Part shown: positions 9,449-17,482 of the stretch, piece after piece
Numbering within the stretch: the stretch's first letter is position 1
How the letters are laid out: each line of letters starts with the position of its first letter
NCBI RefSeq assembly: GCF_005280735.1
Contig: NZ_CP040077.1
Coordinates: forward strand, 4,154,001-4,218,000
DNA: 64,000 bases
Direction: 5' to 3'
DNA from: Trinickia violacea
Lineage (GTDB): Bacteria; Pseudomonadota; Gammaproteobacteria; Burkholderiales; Burkholderiaceae
Position numbers and translations under genes: made by a program
Notes under the pieces: model-generated
Database searches by the model: none
The model's input: the letters and a program-made list of their open reading frames with translations, nothing else
What the model was told of the DNA's origin: nothing

Positions 9449-9635
9449 ATCGCCTCCAATCACGCCATAGGGATGGTTCGCCTGCTGCGCGCCTTGTGTT
9501 GCGTGGCGCGTGCGTCACTTTGCGAACCGTCTCATTCACCCCTGTTCTTTTCGTCGCCCTGCTTTTCGCCGTTCCGATCGCCGCTTCACGGTATGCACGG
9601 GCACACCGCGAAGCGGGCGGTTCAGAACGTTTCGC

Positions 9636-10634
9636 TTACTTCGACGCAAGGCCCATCTTCTCGCGCACTTCACCCACGTTGTCGCGCGTGGCGAGCATGC
9701 CGGTCGTCAGCGTCAGCGGCGGCGGCGCCTTGCCCTGCGTGATCCACGCATACATCAGGTCCGACGTTTCCTCGCCGTGGCGCTTCGGGCTGATGATGAC
9801 CGTGCCGTAGAAGCCCGTCGGCTGCGGCTTCTTGAACTCGTTCAGCGCCGAATCCGAGCCGCCGATGCCGATGCCGATCATGTTGTCCGCCTTGAAGCCG
9901 CGGCCTTCCGCTGCGCGCACCGCGCCGAGCACGGCCTCGTCGTTCAGGCCATATGCGATCCAGTGCTTGAACTGCGGATTCTTGGTGAGCGCGATGTTGG
10001 CCGCGTTGAACGCGTTCTCGGTATCGGTCTTCGCTTGCGGCGCGGCGATCACGTTCGCCTTCGGGAAGCCCGCGGCGATGAGCGCATCGGTCGCGCCGCT
10101 CGTGCGGTCGTGGGCGGTCGGCAGTTGCTCGTAAGTGACGTCGATCGCGCCGACGTCCTTCATATCCCAGCCGCGCTTCTTGATTTCAGCGGCCAGGCCC
10201 TCACCCACTTGCTTGCCGATGTTGTACGCCGAGATGCCCATATGCGGCACCGATTCGATCGGCTTGCCCGAGCCGTCGACGAGACGGTCGTCCACGGTCA
10301 TCATCTTCAAGCCGTCGGCCTTCGCCTTCGCGACGATGCCCGGCCCGAGCTTCACATCAGGCGTGCAGATGATGAAGCCTTGCGCCTTTTGCGCGGCGAG
10401 GTTGTCGATCGCGCTCATCACCTTTTCGCCCGACGGCGCCCCGATCTTCACGAGCGTGAAGCCCTTTTCCTTGGCGGCGATTTCAGCGAACTTCCACTCG
10501 TCCTGGAACCAGGGCTCTTCGGGCTGCTTCACGAGAAAACCGATCTTCACCTCGTCGGCAGCCTGTGCCACCGGCGCATTGAACAGCACCCCAGCAGCCG
10601 CGGCGGCCAACGTGAGGAAAATTCTTCGCTTCAT
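9636..10634 (-). CDS. araF: periplasmic sugar-binding protein, AraF-like
   Basis: Substrate-binding subunit of the CUT2 importer, 332 aa. It begins with a signal peptide (basic MKRR, hydrophobic run, cleavage near AQA-AD at about 25-26). Recognisable binding-protein segments are VKIGFLVKQPEEPWFQDEW, MTVDDRLVD and WIAYGLNDEAVLGAVRAAE, closest in style to the arabinose-binding protein group. It may bind L-arabinose, D-galactose or D-fucose, as characterised AraF proteins can. ATG 10634 follows AGGAGA at good spacing. Confidence 0.9.
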   Translation of the reverse strand: MKRRIFLTLAAAAAGVLFNAPVAQAADEVKIGFLVKQPEEPWFQDEWKFAEIAAKEKGFTLVKIGAPSGEKVMSAIDNLAAQKAQGFIICTPDVKLGPGIVAKAKADGLKMMTVDDRLVDGSGKPIESVPHMGISAYNIGKQVGEGLAAEIKKRGWDMKDVGAIDVTYEQLPTAHDRTSGATDALIAAGFPKANVIAAPQAKTDTENAFNAANIALTKNPQFKHWIAYGLNDEAVLGAVRAAEGRGFKADNMIGIGIGGSDSALNEFKKPQPTGFYGTVIISPKRHGEETSDLMYAWITQGKAPPPLTLTTGMLATRDNVGEVREKMGLASK

Positions 10635-10724
10635 GACGTGTCTCCTGTCTTGGATGGAAAAGTCGGCCGCGTGTTCTTCTAGCGGGATAACGCACGCGGC
10701 CGGTGCGCCATCCGATTACCCACA

Positions 10725-11504
10725 TCAGTCGTGATAGAGCGCAGAGCGCCCGCCGTCGACCGTGATACAGCTCGCGTTGATGAACGGCGCTTCGTCGGAA
10801 GCGAGAAACACCGCTGTCATCGCGACTTCGTCGGGCCTGCCGATCCGTTTCATCGGCTGCAAATCGAGCGTCGCCTGGCGCGCGGCGGCCGGGTCAGGCT
10901 GACCGTTCCACCAGTCGAGCGTCAACGGCGTCTCGATGTAGCCGGGCGCGATCGCGTTGACGCGCACCTGACGCGCCGCGTATTCGATGCCGAGCGCGCG
11001 CGTGAGACCGAGCACGCCGTGCTTGGCAACCGGGTACGGGAAGCACCCGGGAATGATCTTGAACGCATGCGTCGACGCGATGTTCACGATGCTGCCGCGC
11101 CCGCGCTCGACCATGCCCGGCAGCACCGCGCGACAGCCGTTCCAGACGCCGTCGAGGTCGACCGCGAAGCAGCGGCGCCAATCGTCGTCGGTCATCGTGA
11201 GCGGATCGCAGAACACGTTGATGCCGGCGTTGTTGACGAGCGCGTCGAGCGGGCCGAAGGCCCGCTCCGCTTCACTCACTGCGTTCTGGACCGAGGCGGC
11301 TTGCGTCACATCCGTTTGCACCGCGAGCACGCGTGCGCCGGGCGCCGCCGCTTCGATTTCGTTCGCGGTGCGGCGCGCCGTGTCGATCTCGAGCTCGGCC
11401 AGCACGACCGACGCGCCCTCTCTGGCGAACGCGTGCGCGATCGCCGCGCCGATACCGCGGCCGGCACCGGTGATCAGCGCGACCTTGTCCGCCAGACGGT
11501 TCAT
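10725..11504 (-). CDS. SDR-family oxidoreductase (second sugar/sugar-acid dehydrogenase of the operon)
   Basis: Short-chain dehydrogenase of 259 aa with TGAGRGIG (12-19), NNAG (91-94), Ser144, Tyr157 and Lys161 (YPVAK). ATG 11504 overlaps the dgoA stop as ATGA, so the two are translationally coupled. Its sequence differs clearly from the SDR at 6025, so it is not a recent duplicate. Candidate roles are a second sugar 1-dehydrogenase or oxidation of a keto-deoxy sugar acid; sequence alone does not decide. It sits just upstream of the binding-protein gene. Confidence 0.82.
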   Translation of the reverse strand: MNRLADKVALITGAGRGIGAAIAHAFAREGASVVLAELEIDTARRTANEIEAAAPGARVLAVQTDVTQAASVQNAVSEAERAFGPLDALVNNAGINVFCDPLTMTDDDWRRCFAVDLDGVWNGCRAVLPGMVERGRGSIVNIASTHAFKIIPGCFPYPVAKHGVLGLTRALGIEYAARQVRVNAIAPGYIETPLTLDWWNGQPDPAAARQATLDLQPMKRIGRPDEVAMTAVFLASDEAPFINASCITVDGGRSALYHD

Positions 11505-12172
11505 GATGCTTTCGCGGCCTGCAAGCCGTCGATGAATGCCTTCGCATGCGCCGCGGTGGCCGCTGCACTCTGCCCTGGCTTGTACAGCGCCGAGCCCAGG
11601 CCGAAGCCGTTGGCTCCGGCTGCGAGGAACGGCCCCATGTTGTCCGGCGTAACACCGCCGACCGGCACGAGCGGCACCTGCGCCGCGATGACCGCGCGCC
11701 ACGCCTTCACGACGTGCGGGCCCAATTGCTCGGCCGGGAACATCTTGAGTACGTCAGCGCCGTTTTTCAGCGCGGCGAACGCTTCGTTCGGCGTGGCGAC
11801 ACCCGGCGCGCACGCGAGCCCCTGCGCCTTGGCGGCGCGCACCACGTCGGCGTCGCTGTGCGGCATCACGATCAGCTCGCCGCCCGCGCGCTTCACCTCG
11901 TCGACGTAGCTCGGATGCAGCACCGTTCCCGCGCCGACGATCGCATCGGCCGCCAACGCTTCGCGAATCGCCGCGATGCTCTCGAATGGCTGCGGCGAAT
12001 TGAGCGGCACCTCGATGATCCGGAAACCCGCCGCATACAGCGCGCGGCCGTGATCGGCGGCATCGGCCGGCGTCACGCCGCGCAGGATCGCGATCAGCGG
12101 GCACGCCGCGAACGCGGCGGCGAGTCCCGCGTGCGGCTGATACGGTGCTGGCAAGTTGATGTGCGGTTGCAT
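11501..12172 (-). CDS. dgoA: 2-dehydro-3-deoxy-6-phosphogalactonate aldolase
   Basis: Class I aldolase cleaving KDPGal to pyruvate and glyceraldehyde 3-phosphate. The 223-aa protein has the KDPG/KDPGal aldolase set: PLIAILRGVTP with Arg31, IEVPLNSP with Glu54, VGAGTVL, and the Schiff-base lysine in DVLKMFPAE (Lys143). IEVPLNSP and the PVGGVTPDN end favour the DgoA branch over the Entner-Doudoroff Eda branch. The frame is open far upstream inside dgoK, but MQPHINLP at 12172 gives the normal size. It is 56 bp after dgoK and overlaps the next gene by 4 bp. Confidence 0.92.
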   Translation of the reverse strand: MQPHINLPAPYQPHAGLAAAFAACPLIAILRGVTPADAADHGRALYAAGFRIIEVPLNSPQPFESIAAIREALAADAIVGAGTVLHPSYVDEVKRAGGELIVMPHSDADVVRAAKAQGLACAPGVATPNEAFAALKNGADVLKMFPAEQLGPHVVKAWRAVIAAQVPLVPVGGVTPDNMGPFLAAGANGFGLGSALYKPGQSAAATAAHAKAFIDGLQAAKAS

Positions 12173-12228
12173 GTCGTTTCCGTGAAAATTCAGGTGTTCT
12201 ATGTGTGTGATTCCGGCATCGCCCGGGC

Positions 12229-13260
12229 TCAACCGGCGCGCCGCGCGACGGCCGGACGCGCCTCGCCGACCAGCCCGGCCAGCGTTGCGATCCTCCACAA
12301 CCCGCGCTCGGTCGCGTCTTTGACTAACGTTGTCTGCAGGCAGCCAAGCTCGGCAAGCGCGAGGCGATAGCGGTCGCACAGGGCTTCGTTGCCGATCAGA
12401 CGCAGCGGCTCGACGGCGAATTGCGGATGCACGGCGGCAAGTCCGCACAGCTCGTGGCCGATGAGGAGTCCAGAAAGATAATCCGACTGCTCTTCAGCGG
12501 ACAGTTCTGCGGTCAACCCCAGCGTGCGCGTGCTGAAGATCGTCGCCAGCAGGCCCGCATGGTCGGTGCGCTTCGCGACCGCGACGCCGCGCAGGAATGC
12601 CGCCGTGCTCGGCGTTTGCGGCTCGGCCATCGTGCGGCCGAGAATCGTGTGATCGCGCAGCGCCGCGAAGACCTCGCCGGTCATGAACGTATAGAAGCGC
12701 TCGATGCGCCCATCGCGCACGACAGCCCACTTGGCATGCGTGCCCGGCAGGCCGATCAGCGCGCTTGCGCTGCCGTTGCCGAGCGCCGCGTTGTCGGCGA
12801 GCGCACCGACGATCTGCGTTTCCTCGCCGCGCATCACGTTCGGCAATTCACCGCGCTGGATCACGCCCGGCACGATATGGAGCGCGATGCCGCGGTCCGT
12901 GCCGACACGCACGATGCCGGCGGCGAGCGCATCCGCGTCGGCGGGCGCGTCGACGTAGGGCGCCTCCGCCCAGCCTTGCGCGCTGCCGACCATGCCTGCC
13001 GCGATCACCGGCACGCGCGGCGCGCGGTCGAGCCAGACGCCGCAGGCGTCCTCGAACGCGGCATCGAAACCGCCCGCGCTCACCGAGCGCGGCAGATTCA
13101 TGATGCCGGCCGTCGACGCGCAGTGCGCGATCACGTCGCCGTTCGCATCGAACAGGTAGGCACGCAGCGACGTCGTGCCCCAATCTAGCGCGATCAGCGC
13201 GGCGTGCTCGAAGGCGGTGTCGGCGACGGTGAACGTCGTGGCGGAGTGCTGCACGGTCAT
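12229..13260 (-). CDS. dgoK: 2-dehydro-3-deoxygalactonokinase
   Basis: Phosphorylates 2-keto-3-deoxygalactonate at C6 with ATP, giving the DgoA substrate. The 343-aa protein has the DgoK pattern ALDWGTTSLRAYLFD (phosphate-1 loop of the actin-like kinase fold), AGMVGSAQGW, MRGEETQIVGAL and LIGLPGTHAKWA. The start codon overlaps the iclR stop as ATGA. Pairing with dgoA is the clearest pointer to galactose or galactonate as the pathway substrate. Confidence 0.93.
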   Translation of the reverse strand: MTVQHSATTFTVADTAFEHAALIALDWGTTSLRAYLFDANGDVIAHCASTAGIMNLPRSVSAGGFDAAFEDACGVWLDRAPRVPVIAAGMVGSAQGWAEAPYVDAPADADALAAGIVRVGTDRGIALHIVPGVIQRGELPNVMRGEETQIVGALADNAALGNGSASALIGLPGTHAKWAVVRDGRIERFYTFMTGEVFAALRDHTILGRTMAEPQTPSTAAFLRGVAVAKRTDHAGLLATIFSTRTLGLTAELSAEEQSDYLSGLLIGHELCGLAAVHPQFAVEPLRLIGNEALCDRYRLALAELGCLQTTLVKDATERGLWRIATLAGLVGEARPAVARRAG

Positions 13261-14198
13261 CGTTTGATCCTGCGTGTGGTCTGCGGTGCGCGCCAGCCGA
13301 GTTCCTCGGAGATCGCGCGTGCTTCGCGCTGCACGACCGGCACGAGCTCGTCCATGCGCTCGAGCGGCATATAGGGAATCGTGCTCGCGACCGAAACAGC
13401 CGCGACGATCGAACCCGAGGCGTCGCGCACGGGCGCGGCCACGCAGCGGATCGACGCTTCGTTTTCCTCGAGATCGAGCGTGAAGCCGCCCGCCGAATAG
13501 GTCGCCATGCGCTGCAGGAAGGTGGGCGCATCGGGGCGGTTGTCGGGCTTGAAGCTCACCGACGCGAGCGCGCGGCGCGACGCGTCGAAGAGCGACTGCC
13601 AGGCGTCGGGCTTGAGGTCGAGCATCATTGCCTTGCCGATGCCGGTCGACGCGAGCGGCATGCGGTGCCCGACGCGCGAGCGCATCTCCAGCCCGCGCGT
13701 GCCGGGAATTTTGTCGATGTAGAGGACGTCGTCGCCGTCGCGCACGCCGAGGTGAATCGTGTCGAGCGTCGCCTCGGCGAGCCGTTCCAGGTGCGGGCGG
13801 GCGACGGCCGTGAGCGGCATTTGTTCGAGCGCGATGGTGCCGAGCTCGATCAGCTTCGGGCCGAGCAGATAGCCGCCCTGCACCTGACGCAGATAGCGCG
13901 CTTGAACGAGGCTGCTGACGAGCCGGTGCGTCGTGCTGCGCGTCGTGCCGAGCGCGGCGCCGAAGCTGCGCAGGTCGCGCGCGCCGGATGCCGCCGCTTC
14001 GAGGATCGCGAGACCGCGCAGCAGCGTTTGCGTGCCGGCTTGCTGCGGGGTGATGTCGAGCAAGGTGCTGGGAAGTGCGATGCCGTCGACGGCCGTCGGG
14101 ATCGATTGCGTGTCCCGCTTGCCGATTTGCGTGGCTTGCGCGGCTTCATGCAGTGGCGCTTCAGTGTGCTCAGCCAAGGGTTTGTTCATGGCGCTCAT
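13257..14198 (-). CDS. IclR-family transcriptional regulator of the sugar operon
   Basis: DNA-binding regulator of 313 aa with an N-terminal winged helix-turn-helix (about 55-115, TLLRGLAILEAAASGARDL through TTRSTTHRLVSSL) and an IclR effector domain (about 130-300, with HLGVRDGDDVLYIDKIPG and LASTGIGKAMM). The ~50-residue N-terminal extension is longer than in most IclR proteins, so an internal start is possible. As the first gene of the operon, coupled to dgoK by ATGA, it very likely controls the operon and itself. The ligand may be a keto-deoxy sugar acid, but that is inference. Confidence 0.9.
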   Translation of the reverse strand: MSAMNKPLAEHTEAPLHEAAQATQIGKRDTQSIPTAVDGIALPSTLLDITPQQAGTQTLLRGLAILEAAASGARDLRSFGAALGTTRSTTHRLVSSLVQARYLRQVQGGYLLGPKLIELGTIALEQMPLTAVARPHLERLAEATLDTIHLGVRDGDDVLYIDKIPGTRGLEMRSRVGHRMPLASTGIGKAMMLDLKPDAWQSLFDASRRALASVSFKPDNRPDAPTFLQRMATYSAGGFTLDLEENEASIRCVAAPVRDASGSIVAAVSVASTIPYMPLERMDELVPVVQREARAISEELGWRAPQTTRRIKR

Positions 14199-14402
14199 CC
14201 GGTTCGAGTGGCCAATGGCCGATTAGTCGCGGTGCTGGGTGCGCGCTTGAGCGCGCTGCGCGGACGGATGAGGCGCGATGGGTTCGTGCGAAACGGTGCC
14301 TGCGGCTTGCCAATGGATCGATGTCATTTGACGGTGTCTCCGTTGTCGTGCGAATCGTGGTTCGCAGCGGTTGGCCGCGATTGCGGCGCTTTGTTGGTCT
14401 GG

Positions 14403-14432
14403 ATTGTAGGGCTGGGGCTTCTGTATCTCCAA
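14403..14432 (-). promoter_or_regulatory. candidate sigma-70 promoter of the iclR-dgo-ara operon
   Basis: On the minus strand, TTGGAG (14432-14427) and TACAAT (14408-14403) are separated by 18 bases, about 205 bp upstream of the iclR start. The surrounding DNA is visibly more AT-rich than the genes. No clear IclR operator palindrome was found by eye. Confidence 0.45.
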
Positions 14433-14500
14433 CATTTGAATTGTTGATTCATATTTTGGGATTTCCGGGTTCTTCTTTTGCCTGCGGCGTGTTGTTGTCG

Positions 14501-14700
14501 TTTGCTTGGGTTTTCGTGAACACTTTGATTTCGCGCCGTTCCGTATGGTCCGTCCCTCCCCGGGACCGGGGTCACTTTTGTCCTTGCCAAAAGTAACCAA
14601 AAGCGCGTCCTCGCCGGACGGCCCGCCCGGAGGCACTCAACCCTGTTAGTACCGGTGTTCCGAGCGCTACCGTGGGAAACCGTTATCGTTCGACGCGCGG
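14501..14700 (+). repeat. left copy of a ~200-bp inverted repeat flanking the IS110-type element
   Basis: This stretch is repeated in opposite orientation at 16450-16650 with a modest number of substitutions. Each copy contains a hairpin built from CAAAAGTAACC and its complement, a GGGACCGGGG-type GC block, and the shared strings CACTCAACCCTGTTAGTACC and CGTGGGAAACCGTTAT. No gene fits it. The style is that of a dispersed intergenic repeat rather than an IS end. Confidence 0.8.
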
Positions 14701-14894
14701 CCCAGTAGCACGCGGCACGGAACTTCGTCCGTTCGCGTCAAATCGGGGATGGAGGTCAGGAAAGGTCTGGAAGTGCTTGTCTTGCGGTGGGCCCAAGCGC
14801 TTGGGCTCCCTTCCGATCGTAGGCAACGTGGGGCGCGGCCAAATCGATAGCGTCGATTTATTTCGTATCGGCGCAATTCTGTGCCGCGTACTGA

Positions 14895-14905
14895 TATGAC
14901 TCCCG
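14895..14905 (+). repeat. 11-bp inverted repeat, possible left end of the IS110/IS1111 element
   Basis: TATGACTCCCG here is matched by its exact complement at 16426-16436, on the other side of the transposase. The enclosed 1,542 bp is a normal size for the IS110 family. The bases just outside both copies also resemble each other, so this could be part of the longer flanking repeat instead of the IS end. Confidence 0.45.
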
Positions 14906-14954
14906 CTGTCAATCGGGATCGGTTTTCCAGTTTTCAACTGCATGTTGTCCGAAT

Positions 14955-15137
14955 TTCCTGAGGGCGGCGTAGCAGTAAGTCTCGACGGTGGATCACGCTG
15001 ATATCCGCGGGTTGGCTACCGCATTACAGATGTCCGCCCAATAAGCCTACCGCTATCTAACGCCGCAAGTCGGATGCAATCCGTTGCGTAGTACGCTCGC
15101 GGGTTACTCAGGTGCCGGGCTACGCCGCCCTCAGGAA
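14955..15137. other. structured non-coding region 3' of the IS110-type transposase (possible bridge-RNA locus)
   Basis: A perfect 19-bp inverted repeat (14955-14973 with 15119-15137) brackets about 145 bp with no credible gene. IS110-family elements are known to encode a structured bridge RNA in their non-coding end. The position fits, but no bridge-RNA model was tested. Confidence 0.35.
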
Positions 15138-15186
15138 ACACCTTCTCAAGTGGCCAGGGTAATTCAAGCGTCGCGCAGGCGTTGCG

Positions 15187-16315
15187 TCACGCCATGCGCA
15201 CCTCGGGCCGCGCGGCGAGCGACATCGCGAGCCGGCTGATGTCCCAGATGAAGCCGCTCAGTTCCCGGGCGAGCGCGACGACCGCAATGTTCTTTGGCTT
15301 GCCACGTGCGACAAGCTTGCGATAACGCCCACACAGGCGCACCTGCGCATCCCAGGCACGATCAACGATGGGTTTGGGGATGCCCTCGTGGCGACGCTGA
15401 ATCTCCGGACTCACACGGGCCGGATGCTGGTAGCTCCAAGCGGCTTCGACAAGCAGCTTTCTCGCATAGCTGTTGCCGTTCTTGGTGATACTGCCTTGAC
15501 GGCGCTTCTCGCCCGACGAATGCTCGCATGGCGTCACCCCCAGCCAAGCCATCAACTGGCGTGGCTGGGCAAAGCGCGATAGATCGCCCAGTTCGGCAAG
15601 CAGGCCCACCGCCGTAGTGAACTGCACGCCGCGCATGGCCTGCAGGCACAGCACCGCTGGATAAAGCGCCAGTCGACGGCCGCCTCGCGCAACGCGGTCT
15701 CCAACCGTTCGCATTGCGCGAGACGATCCTCGATCGTGCGCCGATGTTCCTCGAACGCCAGTTGCTGCCAGGCGCTGTCGAACGCAAATGTGCTCAGCCA
15801 GCGCCGGTGCGCAGGTCCCCAGTCGGCTCGGCCGGCATAACGCACATCGTGCGAGAGTAGAAAGCCCTTCAGGCGTTGCCGTGCACGTTTCAGATCGTCC
15901 TGGCGCTGGCCCACGCGCGGGCCAGATCGCGAAATGCTTCGTCTTCGACGCTGGGCACATAGACCGCTGACAGGTCGCCGGCACGCAGTGCCCGCACCAA
16001 TTTGATCGCATCGCGCCGATCGGTCTTCACGCGCTCTCCCGGCTTCCTGGGAATCAAGGACGGAGCGCACACCATGCAGTCGAACCCCTTCTGCGCGAGC
16101 TGGCGGTAAAGCGCGTAGCCGCACGGCCCCGCTTCGTAGACGATGCCGATGCGCCGCGCCTTCGACTGCAGGCGCTTGCACAGGCGATCGATATCCGTCT
16201 TGGTCGTACCGATCTTGCTAAGCAGTTCGACCTCGCCCGCGCCAAGCGCATAGGCGACCGTGATCGAATCCTTATGGACATCAAGACCGACGTACAGAGT
16301 GCTATCGTGTTCCAT
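15187..16315 (-). pseudogene. IS110-family transposase, two frameshifts
   Basis: ATG 16315 opens with YVGLDVHKDSITVAYA, the RuvC-like start of IS110 transposases. It continues through VKTDRRDAIKLVRALRAGD in one frame and then stops at 15890. The protein resumes in a second frame (QDDLKRARQRLKGFLLSH through CERLETALREAAVDW). It resumes again in a third frame (LYPAVLCLQAMRGVQFTTAV, then the transposase_20 part SRFAQPRQLMAWLGVTPCEH and SITKNGNSYARKLLVEAAW) to the stop at 15187. One base appears lost near 15905 and one near 15660. Restored, it would be about 375 aa, longer than the usual ~340. Both domains are present but not joined, so it should be inactive. Confidence 0.85.
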
Positions 16316-16425
16316 GCTGGCCTCCGCGGTGGACATCGCCGGGTGTGGCCCTGTCCACACCGTGCGGCTCTGGCAGCGATGCTAACCCGCGTTTGATGCC
16401 TCGCGGCGGGCCAGCCTCTACCTCA

Positions 16426-16436
16426 CGGGAGTCATA
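16426..16436 (-). repeat. 11-bp inverted repeat, possible right end of the IS110/IS1111 element
   Basis: Exact complement of 14895-14905, lying 110 bp upstream of the transposase start and directly beside the right copy of the 200-bp repeat. Confidence 0.45.
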
Positions 16437-16449
16437 CTGACTAACCGGA

Positions 16450-16650
16450 CGCGCGGCGAGCAATAACGGTTTCCCACGGTTGACCTTGGAACGCCGGTAC
16501 TAACAGGGTTGAGTGCCTCCGGGCAAGGCCGTCCGCCCAGGACGCGCTTTTGGTTACTTTTGGCAAGGACAAAAGTAACCCCGGTCCCGGGGAGGGACGG
16601 ACTATACGGAACGCCGCGAATTCAAAGTTGCACGACAAACCCAAGCGCAA
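16450..16650 (-). repeat. right copy of the ~200-bp inverted repeat
   Basis: Reverse-complement match to 14501-14700. It includes the TTGGTTACTTTTGGCAAGG / CAAAAGTAACC hairpin and ends at CGCGCGG. It fills most of the gap between the IS element and mtgA, and nothing else is visible there. Confidence 0.8.
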
Positions 16651-16683
16651 GAAACCAACCGCCGAAAGGCAAAAAAAGAAATG

Positions 16684-17442
16684 CTAATGGGGCAACTCGG
16701 CAGCCCCCATCCGCCGCGCTATAACAGCGGTCCGCTGCACCAAGTAAGGCGAACTACGATGCTCATCAAAATACTTGGGCCGCGGCAGCATAACCGCCAA
16801 CCTGGCCGACTGCCACGCAGAGAGCTTGCTAGCCGAACTCTTGTAGTAATACTGCGCGGCAGCCTGCGCGCCATAAACGCCATTACCCCACTCGACCGAA
16901 TTCAGATAGATCTCGAAGATGCGTTCCTTATCCATCAACGTCTCGAGCATCCAGGTAATGATGAGCTCCTGCCCCTTGCGGATATAACTCTTCTGCCGCG
17001 ACAAAAACAAATTGCGCGCAAGCTGCTGCGTAATCGTCGAGCCGCCCGCCACGATCTTGCCGCGCGCCTTGTTCTTCTCCCACGCCTGCAGAATCGCGTC
17101 GGTCTCGTAGCCGTTGTTATTGACGAAGTTGGCATCCTCGGACGCAATGATCGCCCGCTTCAAATTCCGCGAAATCTGGTCGTACGGCACCCACGCGTGC
17201 TGAATGTCGAGATCCGGACGGTCCTGCGCCAAGCGCGACGCATCGGAACGCATGAAGGCCGTCGTGCGCGGGTTCACGAACGTCCACACGCCAATCTGCG
17301 CGAAGTAATAGACCTGCGTCGCACACCACGCGAGCGCGAACACCACCCCGACATAGACAACCCACCGCGCCAGTCCCGGCCGGCTCGTGCTTTTCGTTTT
17401 CGTCATCTCCGCCGATCCGGGCTCGCTCAATCGGAATGCCAT
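16684..17442 (-). CDS. mtgA: monofunctional biosynthetic peptidoglycan transglycosylase
   Basis: GT51 glycosyltransferase that polymerises lipid II into glycan strands at the inner membrane. The 252-aa protein has one N-terminal membrane helix (about 28-48) and then the family motifs ASEDANFVNNNGYE (catalytic Glu), GGSTITQQLARNLFLS, KGQELIITWMLE, KERIFEIYLNSVEWGNGVYG and ARLAVMLPRP. There is no transpeptidase domain. The second Met (MTKTKSTS, 17406) is an alternative start. It lies 40 bp downstream of aroE, a pairing common in beta-proteobacteria. Confidence 0.95.
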   Translation of the reverse strand: MAFRLSEPGSAEMTKTKSTSRPGLARWVVYVGVVFALAWCATQVYYFAQIGVWTFVNPRTTAFMRSDASRLAQDRPDLDIQHAWVPYDQISRNLKRAIIASEDANFVNNNGYETDAILQAWEKNKARGKIVAGGSTITQQLARNLFLSRQKSYIRKGQELIITWMLETLMDKERIFEIYLNSVEWGNGVYGAQAAAQYYYKSSASKLSAWQSARLAVMLPRPKYFDEHRSSPYLVQRTAVIARRMGAAELPH

Positions 17443-17482
17443 CGCCGCCTACTCGTCCGCAAACCCGACTGCTTAATCAGAA

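Larger units (their letters stand above)
14895..16436 (-). mobile_element. IS110-family (IS1111-like) insertion sequence, transposase inactivated
   Basis: The element is proposed from an 11-bp inverted repeat at each end enclosing a broken DEDD transposase. The non-coding stretch 3' of the transposase (14906-15186, about 280 bp) is long, which fits the IS1111 group, where ends are subterminal inverted repeats and the bridge RNA is encoded near the 3' side. No target duplication was identified, as expected for this family. Exact ends are uncertain. Confidence 0.6.

Noticed and set aside
14667..14912. Small open frames on both strands left of the IS110-type element
   Set aside because: They lie in repeat and spacer sequence with biased translations and no start signals.
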